Below are positions 27,632-36,152 of a stretch of DNA of 64,000 bases, one piece after another. Location of the stretch: positions 1 through 64,000 of the forward strand of contig NZ_BOMN01000027.1 in the NCBI RefSeq assembly GCF_016862215.1, in the 5' to 3' direction. The position numbers were made by a program, and so were the translations under genes. The stretch comes from Winogradskya humida. Lineage in GTDB: Bacteria; Actinomycetota; Actinomycetes; Mycobacteriales; Micromonosporaceae. The notes beneath the pieces were generated by a model. The model made no database searches. It had not been told where the DNA came from and saw only the letters and a list, made by a program, of their open reading frames with translations. Within the stretch, counting starts at the first letter, position 1, and every line of letters starts with the position of its first letter.

Positions 27632-28810
27632 ATGCGGGCGGCCCCCACTCAGGAGGAGGTTCGCCGGCACAACCTGGGCACGCTGCTCCGATACGTCCAC
27701 ATTCATGGTGCTACGTCCCGAGCGGAGCTCACCACCCGCCTGGGCCTCAACCGCAGCACCATCGGGGCGCTCACCGCGGACCTCACCGCCGCCGGGCTCG
27801 TCATCGAGAAGAAGGAAGCACTGCGCACCGGCCGGGCCGGGCGACCGTCACTGGTCGTCCGGCCCGAGTCGTCCCGGGTGTACGCGTACTCCCTCACCAT
27901 CGAGGTCGACAGCCTGCACGCCGCCCGGATAGGCCTCGGCGGCCGGATCCTGGACCGGCGGGAGGCGCCACGCCCCCGGGGCATGCAGGTCGGCGACGCC
28001 GTCCAGCCGCTGGCGAACTTCGTCCACGAGATGCGCGCCGACGTGCCACCGGACTCCCGGTGCGTCGGCGCCGGGCTGGCCATCGCGGGCATGGTCCGCC
28101 GCGCGGACGGCATGGTCCGGCTGGCGCCCACGATCGGCTGGGTCGACGAACCGGTCGGCGACGCCCTGGTCGAGGAGATCGGCGACGTGGGCCCGATGTT
28201 CGTCGCCAACATCGCCGACGTCTCCGCCATGGTCGAGCACACCCGCGGGGCGGCGGCCGGCCGGGACAACGTCATCTACCTGTACGGCGACGTCGGCGTG
28301 GGTGCGGGGATCATCGTCGGCGGGCAGCGCATCACCGGCCACGGCGGGTACGGCGGCGAGGTCGGGCACATGGTCGTCAACCCGGACGGCCAGCCGTGCA
28401 GCTGCGGCTCACGCGGCTGCTGGGAGACCGAGATCGGCGAGTACCCGCTGCTGCGGCTCGCCGGGCGCGGGGACCGCAGCGGCCGGGAAGCGGTCCTGGC
28501 CGTGGTCGACGCGGCGATGCGCGGCGACTGGGTGGCGCAGCAGGCGGTCCGGCAGGTCGGTGAGTGGCTCGGCCTCGGCGTCGGCAACCTGGTCAACATC
28601 TTCAACCCGGAGGCGGTGATCTTCGGCGGCACGCTGCGCGACGTCTACCTGGTCGCCGCCGCGCAGATCCGCAGCCGGCTCAACGAGGTGGCGCTGCCCG
28701 CCTGCCGGGACGAGATCCGGCTGCGTACGCCGGAGCTCGGCCGCGACGCCGCCCTGATCGGCGCCGCCGAGCTCGCCTTCGAGCGGCTCCTCGCCGATCC
28801 CCTCGGCTAG
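27632..28810 (+). CDS. ROK-family transcriptional regulator
   Basis: This 392-residue protein pairs an N-terminal winged helix (about 10-65, RAELTTRLGLNRSTIGALT) with a ROK sugar-kinase-like domain. The latter holds the zinc motif CSCGSRGCWE and GHGGYGGEVGHMVV. ROK regulators of this kind (XylR, NagC) repress sugar genes until the sugar binds. It starts 3 nt after the permease stop with no ribosome site, so it should be translated by coupling. It therefore probably controls the xylFGH cluster in a feedback loop. Its TAG lies inside a 4-bp overlap with the convergent ABC exporter gene. Confidence 0.9.
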   Translation: MRAAPTQEEVRRHNLGTLLRYVHIHGATSRAELTTRLGLNRSTIGALTADLTAAGLVIEKKEALRTGRAGRPSLVVRPESSRVYAYSLTIEVDSLHAARIGLGGRILDRREAPRPRGMQVGDAVQPLANFVHEMRADVPPDSRCVGAGLAIAGMVRRADGMVRLAPTIGWVDEPVGDALVEEIGDVGPMFVANIADVSAMVEHTRGAAAGRDNVIYLYGDVGVGAGIIVGGQRITGHGGYGGEVGHMVVNPDGQPCSCGSRGCWETEIGEYPLLRLAGRGDRSGREAVLAVVDAAMRGDWVAQQAVRQVGEWLGLGVGNLVNIFNPEAVIFGGTLRDVYLVAAAQIRSRLNEVALPACRDEIRLRTPELGRDAALIGAAELAFERLLADPLG

Positions 28811-30543
28811 TTCTTGCCGTGCCACGAATCCCATAGCGCGGCGTAGGAGCCGCCCGCCGCGACCAGCTCGTCGTGCGAGCCCAGCTCCGTGATCCGGCCG
28901 CCCTCGACCACCGCGACCCGGTCGGCGTCGTGGGCCGAGAAGAGCCGGTGCGCGATCGCGACGACCGTACGCCCCTGGAGCACCGCCGCCAGGGACTGCT
29001 CGAGGTCCCGGGCCGCCCGCGGGTCCAGCAGCGCCGTCGCCTCGTCCAGCACCAGCGTGTGCGGGTCGGCGAGGACAAGCCGGGCCAGCGCCACCTGCTG
29101 CGCCTGGGCCGCCGACAGCGTCACCCCGCCGGCACCCACCACGGTGTCCAGCCCGTTCGCGAGCTGATCAGCCCATTTCAGGGCGTTCACGGCGGTCAGC
29201 GCCTCGCGGACGTCGGCCAGCGAGGAGCCCGGCCGGACCATGGCAACGTTGTCGCGCAGCGTACCCATGAAGACGTGATGCTCTTGACTCACCAGCGCGA
29301 CCTCGGTGCGCAGCCGGTCCAGAGGCAGGTCCGCCAGGGCGACCCCGCCGACCGTGAGCAGGCCGCTGACCGGCGCGTGCACCCCGGCGAGCAGCCGGCC
29401 CAGGGTCGACTTGCCCGCGCCCGAGGGCCCGACGATCGCCAGCCGCTCCCCCGGCGCGATGGTCAGCGAGATACCGTGCAGCACCTCGCGACCCTCCACG
29501 TAGGAGAACCGCACGTTCTCGGCGACGATCTCGGTGCCCTGCGGGCGGCGCGATGTGCCGGGCTGCGCGGTGAACGAGACGCCGAGGAGCCGGGCCAGCG
29601 ACGCGGCGCCCACCTGCAGCTCGTCGAGCCAGCCGAGGAAACGGTCGAGCGGGTCGATGAGCAGCTGGGTGTAGAGCACCGCCGTCGTCACCTGGCCCAG
29701 GGTCACCCAGCCCTCGAAGTAGTACCAGCCGCCGATCAGCAGGGTGCCGACCACCGGAAGGATGTAGCCGAACTCGACCGTGGGGCTCCACACCGTACGC
29801 AGATAAAGGGTGTAACGCTCCGCCTTCCAGGACCCGCGGAGGTCGTTGTCGGTGCGGCGGCGCCGCTGCTCCTGGCGCCGCAACGCGTCAACCGTGCGGG
29901 CCCCCTCGACGGTCTCCGCAAGACCATCCGTGACCTGCGAGTACGCGGCGTTCTGCCGCAGATACCCGGCCGCGGCCCGGCGCAGGTACCAGCGCGCCGA
30001 GAAGACGATCAACGGTACGGCGATCAGCAGCGGCAACGCCAGCATCGGGCTGACCAGCACCAGCGCAACGACCGCGAGCGAGACGGTGATCAGCGAGATC
30101 AGCGTCTCCGGCACGGCGAAACGCACGCAACGGGACAGGGCGTCAACATCGCGGGACGTACGCGTGAGCAGGTCACCGGCGCCGGCCCGCTCGACCGTGG
30201 AGAGCGGGATGGCCAGCACCCGGTCGATGAACTCCTCGCGCAGTTCGGCGAGGACCCGCTCACCGAGCCGCGCGGAGGCGATGTAGGCGAACCGGACCAG
30301 CACCGCCTGCACCGCGATGAAGACGGCGATCAGGATCGCGATGCGGTCGACCGCCGACACGGCCGCGCCGCGCTCGATGGACTCGACGAGGCTGCCCAGC
30401 AGCCGGGGACCGACCAGTCCGGCGATGGCCGCGAAGGCGTGCAGACCGATGGCGGTGGCGAGGGCGCGCGGGTGCCGGCGGAACAGATCGCGGGCGTACC
30501 TGCGCACCTGGCGGGTGTCGGCCACCGGGAGCGCGTTGCTCAC
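28807..30543 (-). CDS. heterodimeric ABC exporter subunit, catalytic half
   Basis: This 578-residue half-transporter has a six-helix membrane domain (about 28-315) fused to an ATPase domain. Walker A is intact (GPSGAGKST, 372-380), as are the Q-loop (Gln420), Walker B with catalytic Glu501 (LVLDEATALLD) and the switch His in IAHRLF. The signature is degenerate: LSAAQ (476-480) instead of LSGGQ. Its partner gene overlaps by GTGA upstream and has the opposite defects. Together they would form one working and one dead nucleotide site. The start is GTG. The exported substrate is unknown. Confidence 0.92.
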   Translation of the reverse strand: MSNALPVADTRQVRRYARDLFRRHPRALATAIGLHAFAAIAGLVGPRLLGSLVESIERGAAVSAVDRIAILIAVFIAVQAVLVRFAYIASARLGERVLAELREEFIDRVLAIPLSTVERAGAGDLLTRTSRDVDALSRCVRFAVPETLISLITVSLAVVALVLVSPMLALPLLIAVPLIVFSARWYLRRAAAGYLRQNAAYSQVTDGLAETVEGARTVDALRRQEQRRRRTDNDLRGSWKAERYTLYLRTVWSPTVEFGYILPVVGTLLIGGWYYFEGWVTLGQVTTAVLYTQLLIDPLDRFLGWLDELQVGAASLARLLGVSFTAQPGTSRRPQGTEIVAENVRFSYVEGREVLHGISLTIAPGERLAIVGPSGAGKSTLGRLLAGVHAPVSGLLTVGGVALADLPLDRLRTEVALVSQEHHVFMGTLRDNVAMVRPGSSLADVREALTAVNALKWADQLANGLDTVVGAGGVTLSAAQAQQVALARLVLADPHTLVLDEATALLDPRAARDLEQSLAAVLQGRTVVAIAHRLFSAHDADRVAVVEGGRITELGSHDELVAAGGSYAALWDSWHGKN

Positions 30544-32231
30544 TCGCGAAGCACCGTCCTTGCGTAGGCGAGGCTGCCGTCCAGCAGCTCGCGGTGGGTA
30601 CCTTCGGCGACTGCGAGCCCGTCCTCGACGTAGACGACGTGATCGGCGCGGGCCAGCACCAGCGGGCTGGTCGAGCAGACCACCGTCGTGCGGCCACGCC
30701 TCGCCTCGCCGAGACGGGCCGCGATGCGGGCCTCGGTGTGCGCGTCCACCGCGCTCGTCGGTTCGACCAGCACCAGGATCTCGGGATCGGCGACGAGCGC
30801 CCGGGCCAGCCGCAACCGTTGCTGCTGACCGCCGGAGAAGCTGCGGCCCCGCTCGGCGACCTCACTGTCCAGCCCCTCGGGCAACTCCGCGACGACGTCG
30901 TCCGCACTTGCTGCCGCGAGAGCAGCCGGCGCTCGCCCGGTGCGGTCCGGATCGAGATCGTCGTGCAACGGTCCGGAGAACAAGCGGGCGTCGTTGTCCG
31001 CCACCAGGATCCGCTCCCGCAGAACCCCCAGATCAAGATCCTTCAGTGGTACGCCCGCCAGCAGCGTCTCATCCCCGTCCGCGGTGTACCGCCCGAACCG
31101 GTCGGCGATGGTCACCGCGTCAGCCGGCAGCGCGGCGGCGATAGCGGTGATCAGACCGGCACGGACGACCACACCGGACACCGGGTCGACGAGGTCGCCG
31201 TCCACCGGCGTCTTCTGCGGATGCGCTGTTTCCGACAAGTCCGACGTGACCTGCAGCATGTCGACAACCCGCCGCCCCGACACGTGCCCGCGGGTCATCT
31301 TGTCGATCGTCTCGGTGAGCTGGCGCAACGGCGAGACGAGGAACGCCGCGTAGCCGTAGAACGAGACGAGCTGCCCCACCGTGATCCGACCGGTGAGCGC
31401 GAACCGGGCGCCGAGCCACGTCACCAGCACCAGGAAGATCCCCGGCACCAGGACCTGCGCGCCGTCGAGCAGCGCCTCGACCCGCGCGACCCGTACGCCG
31501 GCCTCGCGCAGCTCCTGCGACCCGGCCTGGTACCGCTGCGACATCACCGGCTCACCACCGACCCCGCGCAGCACGCGCAGCCCGCCGACGAGGTCAGCGG
31601 CGCGACCGGTGAGCAGGCCCTGCTTCTCGCGGTACTCCTGCTGGCGATGGTGCAGCGGCCGGATGAGCAGGCTGACCACCGCCGTGAGCAGCGGGATCCC
31701 GAGCACGACCACCAGACCCAGCGGCACCGAGGTGACCAGCAGGATCGAGGTCACGGTCAGGACCGCCACGACCGAGCCGATGCCGCGGGCGGTGATGTCG
31801 ATCGCGTTGCCGATGTGGCTGATGTCGGCTGTGCCGATCGCCACGACCTCACCGGCGTTGAGCCGGCGCGGCAGCGCCACCCCCAGCCGCCCGGACTGCC
31901 GGACGGACAGCTGGATCGTGCGGAACGCCGCGGACAGCCAGTTGAAGACCGCTCGGCGGTGCCGCAGCACACCGGCGACGGCCTGCGCGGCACCGATGCC
32001 GAGCAGCACCAGACCCCAGAAGATCAGGTCGCCGGAATCGTGTTTGCTGAGGCCGGCATCGATCGCCTTACCGACGACGGCCGGGACCAGGGCCTGGCAC
32101 ACCATCCACAGGACGGCGAACAGGACCGCGGCGCTCAGGGATGGCCAGGTACGCCGGGCAAGCCACCCGAGATATCGGGTGGCGGACCGGTCATCGGGGG
32201 TGCCGGGATCGGCGGGGGGCAGATCTCGCAT
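30540..32231 (-). CDS. heterodimeric ABC exporter subunit, degenerate half
   Basis: This 563-residue half-transporter has a normal six-helix domain (about 30-320) but a decayed ATPase domain. The Walker A glycine/lysine loop is missing (VRAGLITAIAAALPADAVT in its place). The Q-loop Gln is absent, Walker B reads LVLVEPTSAVD with Val for the Asp, and the switch His is Ser (VCSTSP). The signature FSGGQQQRL (about 465-473) is intact and can complete the ATP site of the partner subunit. An open, GC3-biased frame with an intact signature argues against a pseudogene. It is the first gene of a two-gene operon. Confidence 0.9.
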   Translation of the reverse strand: MRDLPPADPGTPDDRSATRYLGWLARRTWPSLSAAVLFAVLWMVCQALVPAVVGKAIDAGLSKHDSGDLIFWGLVLLGIGAAQAVAGVLRHRRAVFNWLSAAFRTIQLSVRQSGRLGVALPRRLNAGEVVAIGTADISHIGNAIDITARGIGSVVAVLTVTSILLVTSVPLGLVVVLGIPLLTAVVSLLIRPLHHRQQEYREKQGLLTGRAADLVGGLRVLRGVGGEPVMSQRYQAGSQELREAGVRVARVEALLDGAQVLVPGIFLVLVTWLGARFALTGRITVGQLVSFYGYAAFLVSPLRQLTETIDKMTRGHVSGRRVVDMLQVTSDLSETAHPQKTPVDGDLVDPVSGVVVRAGLITAIAAALPADAVTIADRFGRYTADGDETLLAGVPLKDLDLGVLRERILVADNDARLFSGPLHDDLDPDRTGRAPAALAAASADDVVAELPEGLDSEVAERGRSFSGGQQQRLRLARALVADPEILVLVEPTSAVDAHTEARIAARLGEARRGRTTVVCSTSPLVLARADHVVYVEDGLAVAEGTHRELLDGSLAYARTVLRE

Positions 32232-32274
32232 CGCCCTTCGACGTTACGTAACCCCGCCGTCACGATCCATAGAC

Positions 32275-32529
32275 TTATCTATCGACCGGCGTGAAATCCC
32301 ACACGTGCGGAGTTCTAGCGATCAGCTCCGCGGGCGGCGCCGGAAGGTCCTCAGGCGCGTTCCGCCACTTCGAGATGACCACTATGCGTAGATCCGTCGA
32401 GGAGAAGACCTCGCTCGACATGAACGAGGGCAGCACCTCCAGCTGCGGCAGCGCCACGTCGCAGACCCAGCTCAGCAGCTCGTCGAGGCCGCTGCGCGAG
32501 GCCCGTACCTCCCACATCCGTGCGATCAT
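32275..32529 (-). CDS. hypothetical protein, possible ferredoxin-like (ABM) fold
   Basis: This 84-residue protein is not recognised. It is mixed alpha/beta with an opening RMWEVRASRSGLDELLSWV, a central SSEVFSSTDLRIVVISKW, and an end in WDFTPVDR. The size and pattern resemble small antibiotic-monooxygenase-like dimeric proteins, but no key residue proves it. It begins 9 bp after tsaD and is probably the last gene of the tsaB-rimI-tsaD operon. Confidence 0.75.
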   Translation of the reverse strand: MIARMWEVRASRSGLDELLSWVCDVALPQLEVLPSFMSSEVFSSTDLRIVVISKWRNAPEDLPAPPAELIARTPHVWDFTPVDR

Positions 32530-32538
32530 CCTGGCTTC

Positions 32539-33594
32539 CTACCCCGCGACGGCGATGGAGGTCAATGCCATCGCGGAATCGGCGGGAAGATCGAGGCGGC
32601 TGGGAGCGATCCCGGCCGCGACCAGATGTGACCCCAGAGCGGCGACCATCGCCCCGTTGTCGGTGCACAGCTGCGGGCGGGGAACGCGCACCCGGATCCC
32701 GAACTTCGCGGCCCGCTCCTCGGCCAGGAGCCGCAGCCGGGAGTTGGCGGCAACACCACCACCGATGATCAGGGTCTCCACGCCGTGCTCGCGACAGGCG
32801 TCCAGCGCCTTCGCGGTGAGCACGTCACAGACGGCGTCCTGGAAACTCGCGGCGACATCCGCGGCCGGCACCGGCTCACCGCTGCGCTCGCGTGCCTCCA
32901 CCCAGCGGGCGACGGCCGTCTTCAACCCGGAGAACGAGAAGTCGAACCGGTGCTTGGCGAAATCCTTCGGCGCGGTCAGCCCCCGCGGGAACGAGATCGC
33001 CCCCCGATCGCCCTCGCGGGCCAGCCGGTCGATCACCGGACCGCCCGGGAAACCCAGCCCCAGCAGCCGCGCGACCTTGTCGAACGCCTCCCCTGCGGCG
33101 TCATCGATCGTCGCGCCCAGCGGGGTGACCCCGGCGGTCAGATCGTCGACCAGCAGCAGACTCGAATGCCCGCCCGAGACCAGCATCGCCACGGCGGGCT
33201 CCGGCAACGGACCGTGCTCCAGGGTGTCGACAGCCACGTGCGCGGCGAGATGGTTGACGCCGTAGATGGGTTTGTCGGCTGCGAGTGCGTACCCCTTGGC
33301 GGCCGCGACCCCGACGAGCAGCGCCCCCGCGAGCCCCGGCCCGGCGGTCACCGCGATCGCGTCGATGTCGTTCAGGGTGACCTTCGCCTCGTCGAGCGCC
33401 CGCCGCATCGTCGGCACGATCGCCTCGAGATGCGCCCGGCTGGCCACCTCGGGCACCACCCCGCCGAACCGCGCGTGCTGCTCGACACTGGACGCGATCT
33501 GATCGGCCAGCAGGGTGTGCCCGCGCACGATCCCGACACCGGTCTCGTCGCAGGAGGTCTCGATCCCGAGGACCAGAGGCTCGTCAGACATCAC
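32539..33594 (-). CDS. tsaD: tRNA N6-adenosine threonylcarbamoyltransferase
   Basis: TsaD transfers the threonylcarbamoyl group to A37 of ANN-decoding tRNAs, with TsaB and TsaE. The 351-residue protein has the ASKHA fold. It opens [17 protein letters not shown], has metal ligands His115 and His119 in NHLAAHV, a nucleotide loop [14 protein letters not shown], and [13 protein letters not shown] near the C-terminus. GTG 33594 and ATG 33591 are adjacent in-frame starts. Both lie inside the end of rimI, giving an 8-11 bp overlap and translational coupling. Confidence 0.97.
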   Translation of the reverse strand: MMSDEPLVLGIETSCDETGVGIVRGHTLLADQIASSVEQHARFGGVVPEVASRAHLEAIVPTMRRALDEAKVTLNDIDAIAVTAGPGLAGALLVGVAAAKGYALAADKPIYGVNHLAAHVAVDTLEHGPLPEPAVAMLVSGGHSSLLLVDDLTAGVTPLGATIDDAAGEAFDKVARLLGLGFPGGPVIDRLAREGDRGAISFPRGLTAPKDFAKHRFDFSFSGLKTAVARWVEARERSGEPVPAADVAASFQDAVCDVLTAKALDACREHGVETLIIGGGVAANSRLRLLAEERAAKFGIRVRVPRPQLCTDNGAMVAALGSHLVAAGIAPSRLDLPADSAMALTSIAVAG

Positions 33595-34015
33595 GCATCA
33601 TCACCAGGGCATCGGTGTTACTGGGCTGGTAGTAGCCGCGCCGGATCCCGACGGGCTCAAAATCATGGACGGCGTAGAGATGCTGGGCCGGCTTGTTGTC
33701 CACGGCCACCTCGAGCAGCACCTTGCGCTTCCCGGCACGCTCGAGCAGGGTCTCCAGGAGTCGCCGGCCGACACCACGCTGCTGCGCGGTGCGCTTCACA
33801 GCGATGTTCTGCACCCAGCTCTCCTCCTGGTCGATGACCGCCAGACCGGCGTACCCGACCAGTTCGTCCCCGTCCTTGGCCGCGACGTAGAAATGGCGCT
33901 GCGCCAGCTCGTTCCAGAACATGGACGACGACCACTTCTCCGGCCCGAACAGGTCCTCCTCCATCGGGAGAACCTCGGCGATGTCCCACCACCGGAACCG
34001 CTCAATCGTGATCAC
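33584..34015 (-). CDS. rimI: ribosomal protein S18-alanine N-acetyltransferase (RimI)
   Basis: This 143-residue GNAT acetyltransferase is the RimI type, classically acetylating the N-terminus of ribosomal protein S18. The acetyl-CoA motif is [14 protein letters not shown] after the strand WVQNIAVKR, with the late [15 protein letters not shown] and [11 protein letters not shown] segments typical of RimI. It starts with a GTG that overlaps the tsaB stop (GTGA) and itself overlaps tsaD. The order tsaB-rimI-tsaD is conserved across actinobacteria. Confidence 0.94.
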   Translation of the reverse strand: MITIERFRWWDIAEVLPMEEDLFGPEKWSSSMFWNELAQRHFYVAAKDGDELVGYAGLAVIDQEESWVQNIAVKRTAQQRGVGRRLLETLLERAGKRKVLLEVAVDNKPAQHLYAVHDFEPVGIRRGYYQPSNTDALVMMRDV

Positions 34016-34668
34016 TGCAGCACGTGTTTGCGCTCGGTAGCGGCCACGGCATCGGGACGCCGCAGGTAGAGGGGGGTGAGCACCCCGCCCTCCGCGCCGG
34101 CCCCGATCTCCCCGAGGGCCAGCGCGATCAACGCCTCGCCGGAGGGGTAGAGCACCCGGTCATCGATCGGGATCCCGAAGATCTCGCTGTACTTCACCGC
34201 GCCCTCGCCGACCGCCCGCTCCGCGTCGACCGGCACGTCGGCGGGCTTGGCCACCTCGGGCCCGGTCACCCGAACCCCGTCCTGGTAGGTCGCGAAGTAG
34301 ACCTCACGCCGCCTCGCATCGGTGGCGACCAGCACCCGGCCCGGCCCGGCCGCACGGCCAAGAGCATCAAGCGTGCAGACACCGTACGCCGGGATCCCCA
34401 GCGCCTGCCCCATCGCCGCCGCGGTCGCCAGCCCGACCCGGAGCCCGGTGAACGGCCCCGGCCCCAGCCCGGCCACGATGGCACCGAGATCTCGCGGAGC
34501 CTTCCCGGCGTCGGCGAGCACCCGCTGGATCTGCGGCGCGAGCAACTCCCCATGAGCCCGCGGATCAACGACCCGCCGCTCCCCGAGCCCTCGCAGCCCA
34601 CCGCCGCCGACCTCGGCCAGCGCAGCAGTCACCGCAGGCGTAGCGGTATCCAACCCAAGAACCAGCAC
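34012..34668 (-). CDS. tsaB: tRNA threonylcarbamoyladenosine biosynthesis protein TsaB
   Basis: TsaB is the inactive TsaD-like partner that holds the t6A complex together. The protein has about 218 residues. It opens with LVLGLDTATPAVTAALA and has AIVAGLGPGPFTGLRVGLA, the family signature. A TTG at 34674 is possible, but the GTG at 34666-34668 gives the usual N-terminus and lies 6 nt after a TAGGGT box, fitting a leaderless start. It heads tsaB-rimI-tsaD. In M. tuberculosis tsaE is adjacent, but here it is separated by the SDR/TetR/ung insertion. Confidence 0.93.
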   Translation of the reverse strand: MLVLGLDTATPAVTAALAEVGGGGLRGLGERRVVDPRAHGELLAPQIQRVLADAGKAPRDLGAIVAGLGPGPFTGLRVGLATAAAMGQALGIPAYGVCTLDALGRAAGPGRVLVATDARRREVYFATYQDGVRVTGPEVAKPADVPVDAERAVGEGAVKYSEIFGIPIDDRVLYPSGEALIALALGEIGAGAEGGVLTPLYLRRPDAVAATERKHVLQ

Positions 34669-34674
34669 CCGCAA

Positions 34675-34680
34675 ACCCTA
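34675..34680 (-). promoter_or_regulatory. candidate -10 box of tsaB
   Basis: On the minus strand TAGGGT lies 6 nt before the GTG at 34668. It is about 25 bp from the first SDR operator, so the TetR-like repressor might also affect tsaB. Confidence 0.4.
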
Positions 34681-34704
34681 TCCGGCCGCTCCGCCACCCC
34701 ATCT

Positions 34705-34776
34705 TTAGACAGGTTCGTCTAACACCTTGATCTTTAGACAGGTCTGTCTAATACTCGTTTAGACAGACCTGTTCAA
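34705..34776. promoter_or_regulatory. three palindromic operators for a TetR-type repressor
   Basis: Three 18-bp sites share the form TTAGACAG-N2-CTGTCTAA. They lie at 34705-34722 (outer 6-bp arms perfect, inner bases changed), 34734-34751 (8-bp arms perfect) and 34759-34776 (right arm CTGTTCAA). Start-to-start distances are 29 and 25 bp. They cover the SDR promoter, and a TetR gene follows the SDR gene. Confidence 0.8.
34727..34754 (+). promoter_or_regulatory. promoter of the SDR gene
   Basis: TTGATC (34727-34732) and TAATAC (34749-34754), 16 nt apart, with the central operator filling the spacer. An AAGGAG site follows at 34776-34781. Confidence 0.5.
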
Positions 34777-34786
34777 AGGAGAACTC

Positions 34787-35512
34787 ATGAGTGACCTTTC
34801 CGGCAAGACCGCTCTGATCACCGGCGCCTCCTCCGGCATCGGCCGGGCGACAGCAAAACTGCTGGCCACGCAGGGGGCGATGGTTCTGGTGAACGGCCGC
34901 AATGCCCCACGCGGAGCGGAAGTCGTCCAAGAGATCGAGGCGGCCGGCGGGAAGGCCCGCTTCATCCTCGCCGACGTGAGCGACCCGCAGGACGTGGCTC
35001 GGCTGGCCCAGGAAGCCGGCGACGTCGACGTGCTGGTCAACAACGTCGCGACGGCCACCTTCGGACCCAGCGCCACCATCACCCCCGGCCAGTTCGACGC
35101 GATGATCGACAGCAACGTCCGGGCGACGTACCTGCTGACCGTGGCCCTGGCCCCGCGCATGGTCGAGCAGGGCACCGGCAGCGTGATCAACGTGAGCAGC
35201 GCGGCCGGGACGATCGGCGACACCAACAACGCCGTCTACGGTGCCACCAAGGCGGCGATGAACTCGCTGACCCGTGCGTGGGCAGCCGAGTACGGCCCGG
35301 CCGGCGTACGCGTCAACGTGGTCTCACCCGGCCCCGTCTACACCCCCGCCATCCCCGTCGAGGTGGCCGAGAGCTTCATCCCCCTCATCCCGATGGGCCG
35401 GGTCGCCCAGCCGGAGGAGATCGCCGAGGTGATCGCGTTCCTGGCCGGCCCGCGAGCCTCCTACGTCAACGGAGTCACGCTCGCTGTGGACGGCGGGCGC
35501 ACCGCGGTCTGA
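34787..35512 (+). CDS. short-chain dehydrogenase/reductase (SDR)
   Basis: This 241-residue classical SDR has the cofactor loop TGASSGIGRA (13-22), the NNVATATF segment, the catalytic Ser in INVSSAAGT and the YGATK active-site Tyr and Lys, followed by VRVNVVSPGPV. It ends with the family C-terminus VNGVTLAVDGG. The Asn-Gly-Arg after the second strand suggests NADP(H) may be used. The substrate is unknown. It has a strong AAGGAG ribosome site and a promoter covered by three palindromes, so it is probably induced when the downstream TetR regulator binds a small molecule. Confidence 0.92.
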   Translation: MSDLSGKTALITGASSGIGRATAKLLATQGAMVLVNGRNAPRGAEVVQEIEAAGGKARFILADVSDPQDVARLAQEAGDVDVLVNNVATATFGPSATITPGQFDAMIDSNVRATYLLTVALAPRMVEQGTGSVINVSSAAGTIGDTNNAVYGATKAAMNSLTRAWAAEYGPAGVRVNVVSPGPVYTPAIPVEVAESFIPLIPMGRVAQPEEIAEVIAFLAGPRASYVNGVTLAVDGGRTAV

Positions 35513-35515
35513 CCG

Positions 35516-35521
35516 TACGAT
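35516..35521 (+). promoter_or_regulatory. candidate -10 box of the TetR gene (leaderless)
   Basis: TACGAT lies 6 nt before the TetR ATG, in the 15-bp gap after the SDR stop. It could allow expression separate from the SDR promoter. Confidence 0.4.
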
Positions 35522-35527
35522 GGGCGC

Positions 35528-36109
35528 ATGACCTCCTCGCCCAGTCCGAGCAGGCGTTCCGCCCGGGAACGCCTGCTCGAGACCGCCGACCGGCTGTTCT
35601 ACGCCGAGGGCATCCACGCGGTCGGCATCGACCGGATCCTCGAGGAGTCCGGCGTCGCCAAGGGCTCGCTCTACTACAACTTCGGCGGCAAGGACGACCT
35701 CGTCCGGGCCTACCTGCGCCGCCAGCACGCCGGCTGGGTCGCCGCCATCACCGCCCGCACAGCCCAGCAGACCGAGCCGCGCGCGAAGATCCTCGCGGCC
35801 TTCGAGGCCCTGGTCCCGATCTTCGCCAGCCCCACCTTCGTCGGCTGCGCGTTCCACCACGCCGCCGCCGAGGCCCATGCCGGCAGCACGGAGGATCTGG
35901 CGGTCAAAGAATTCCGCACATGGCTGTACGAGCTGTTCGCCGCCCCGGTCGACCAGGGCGGCTACGACAACCCGCAACGGCTCGTCGCCCAGCTCGTCCA
36001 GCTCTTCGACGGCGCCAACATGACCGCGGCCGCCGACCACGACCAGCAAGCCGCCGAGCACGCCCGCGCAGCCGCCGACGTTCTGCTCGCCGCCGCCACC
36101 CCTCACTGA
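35528..36109 (+). CDS. TetR-family transcriptional regulator
   Basis: This 193-residue repressor has an N-terminal DNA-binding domain (about 10-57, LETADRLFYAEGIHAVGIDR then the recognition helix in VAKGSLYYNFGGKDDL). The ligand-binding domain resembles the TetR_C group of regulators of SDR and oxidoreductase genes. It lies 15 bp after the SDR gene, whose promoter carries three matching palindromes. Local repression of the SDR gene is the simplest reading. No copy of the operator lies at its own presumed promoter. Confidence 0.9.
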   Translation: MTSSPSPSRRSARERLLETADRLFYAEGIHAVGIDRILEESGVAKGSLYYNFGGKDDLVRAYLRRQHAGWVAAITARTAQQTEPRAKILAAFEALVPIFASPTFVGCAFHHAAAEAHAGSTEDLAVKEFRTWLYELFAAPVDQGGYDNPQRLVAQLVQLFDGANMTAAADHDQQAAEHARAAADVLLAAATPH

Positions 36110-36135
36110 ACGGCGTGTTGCCGTCGCCCGTTCAG
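36106..36135. terminator. bidirectional hairpin between TetR gene and ung
   Basis: CTGAACGG (36106-36113) pairs with CCGTTCAG (36128-36135), and the extra CG/CG pairs inside allow a longer stem. The two genes converge on it. Confidence 0.55.
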
Positions 36136-36152
36136 CCTCGTCGGCGGGGGCG

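Noticed and set aside
30540..32231. Pseudogene status for the degenerate ABC subunit
   Set aside because: The frame is intact and GC3-biased, the signature motif is preserved and it is translationally coupled to its partner, which points to function.
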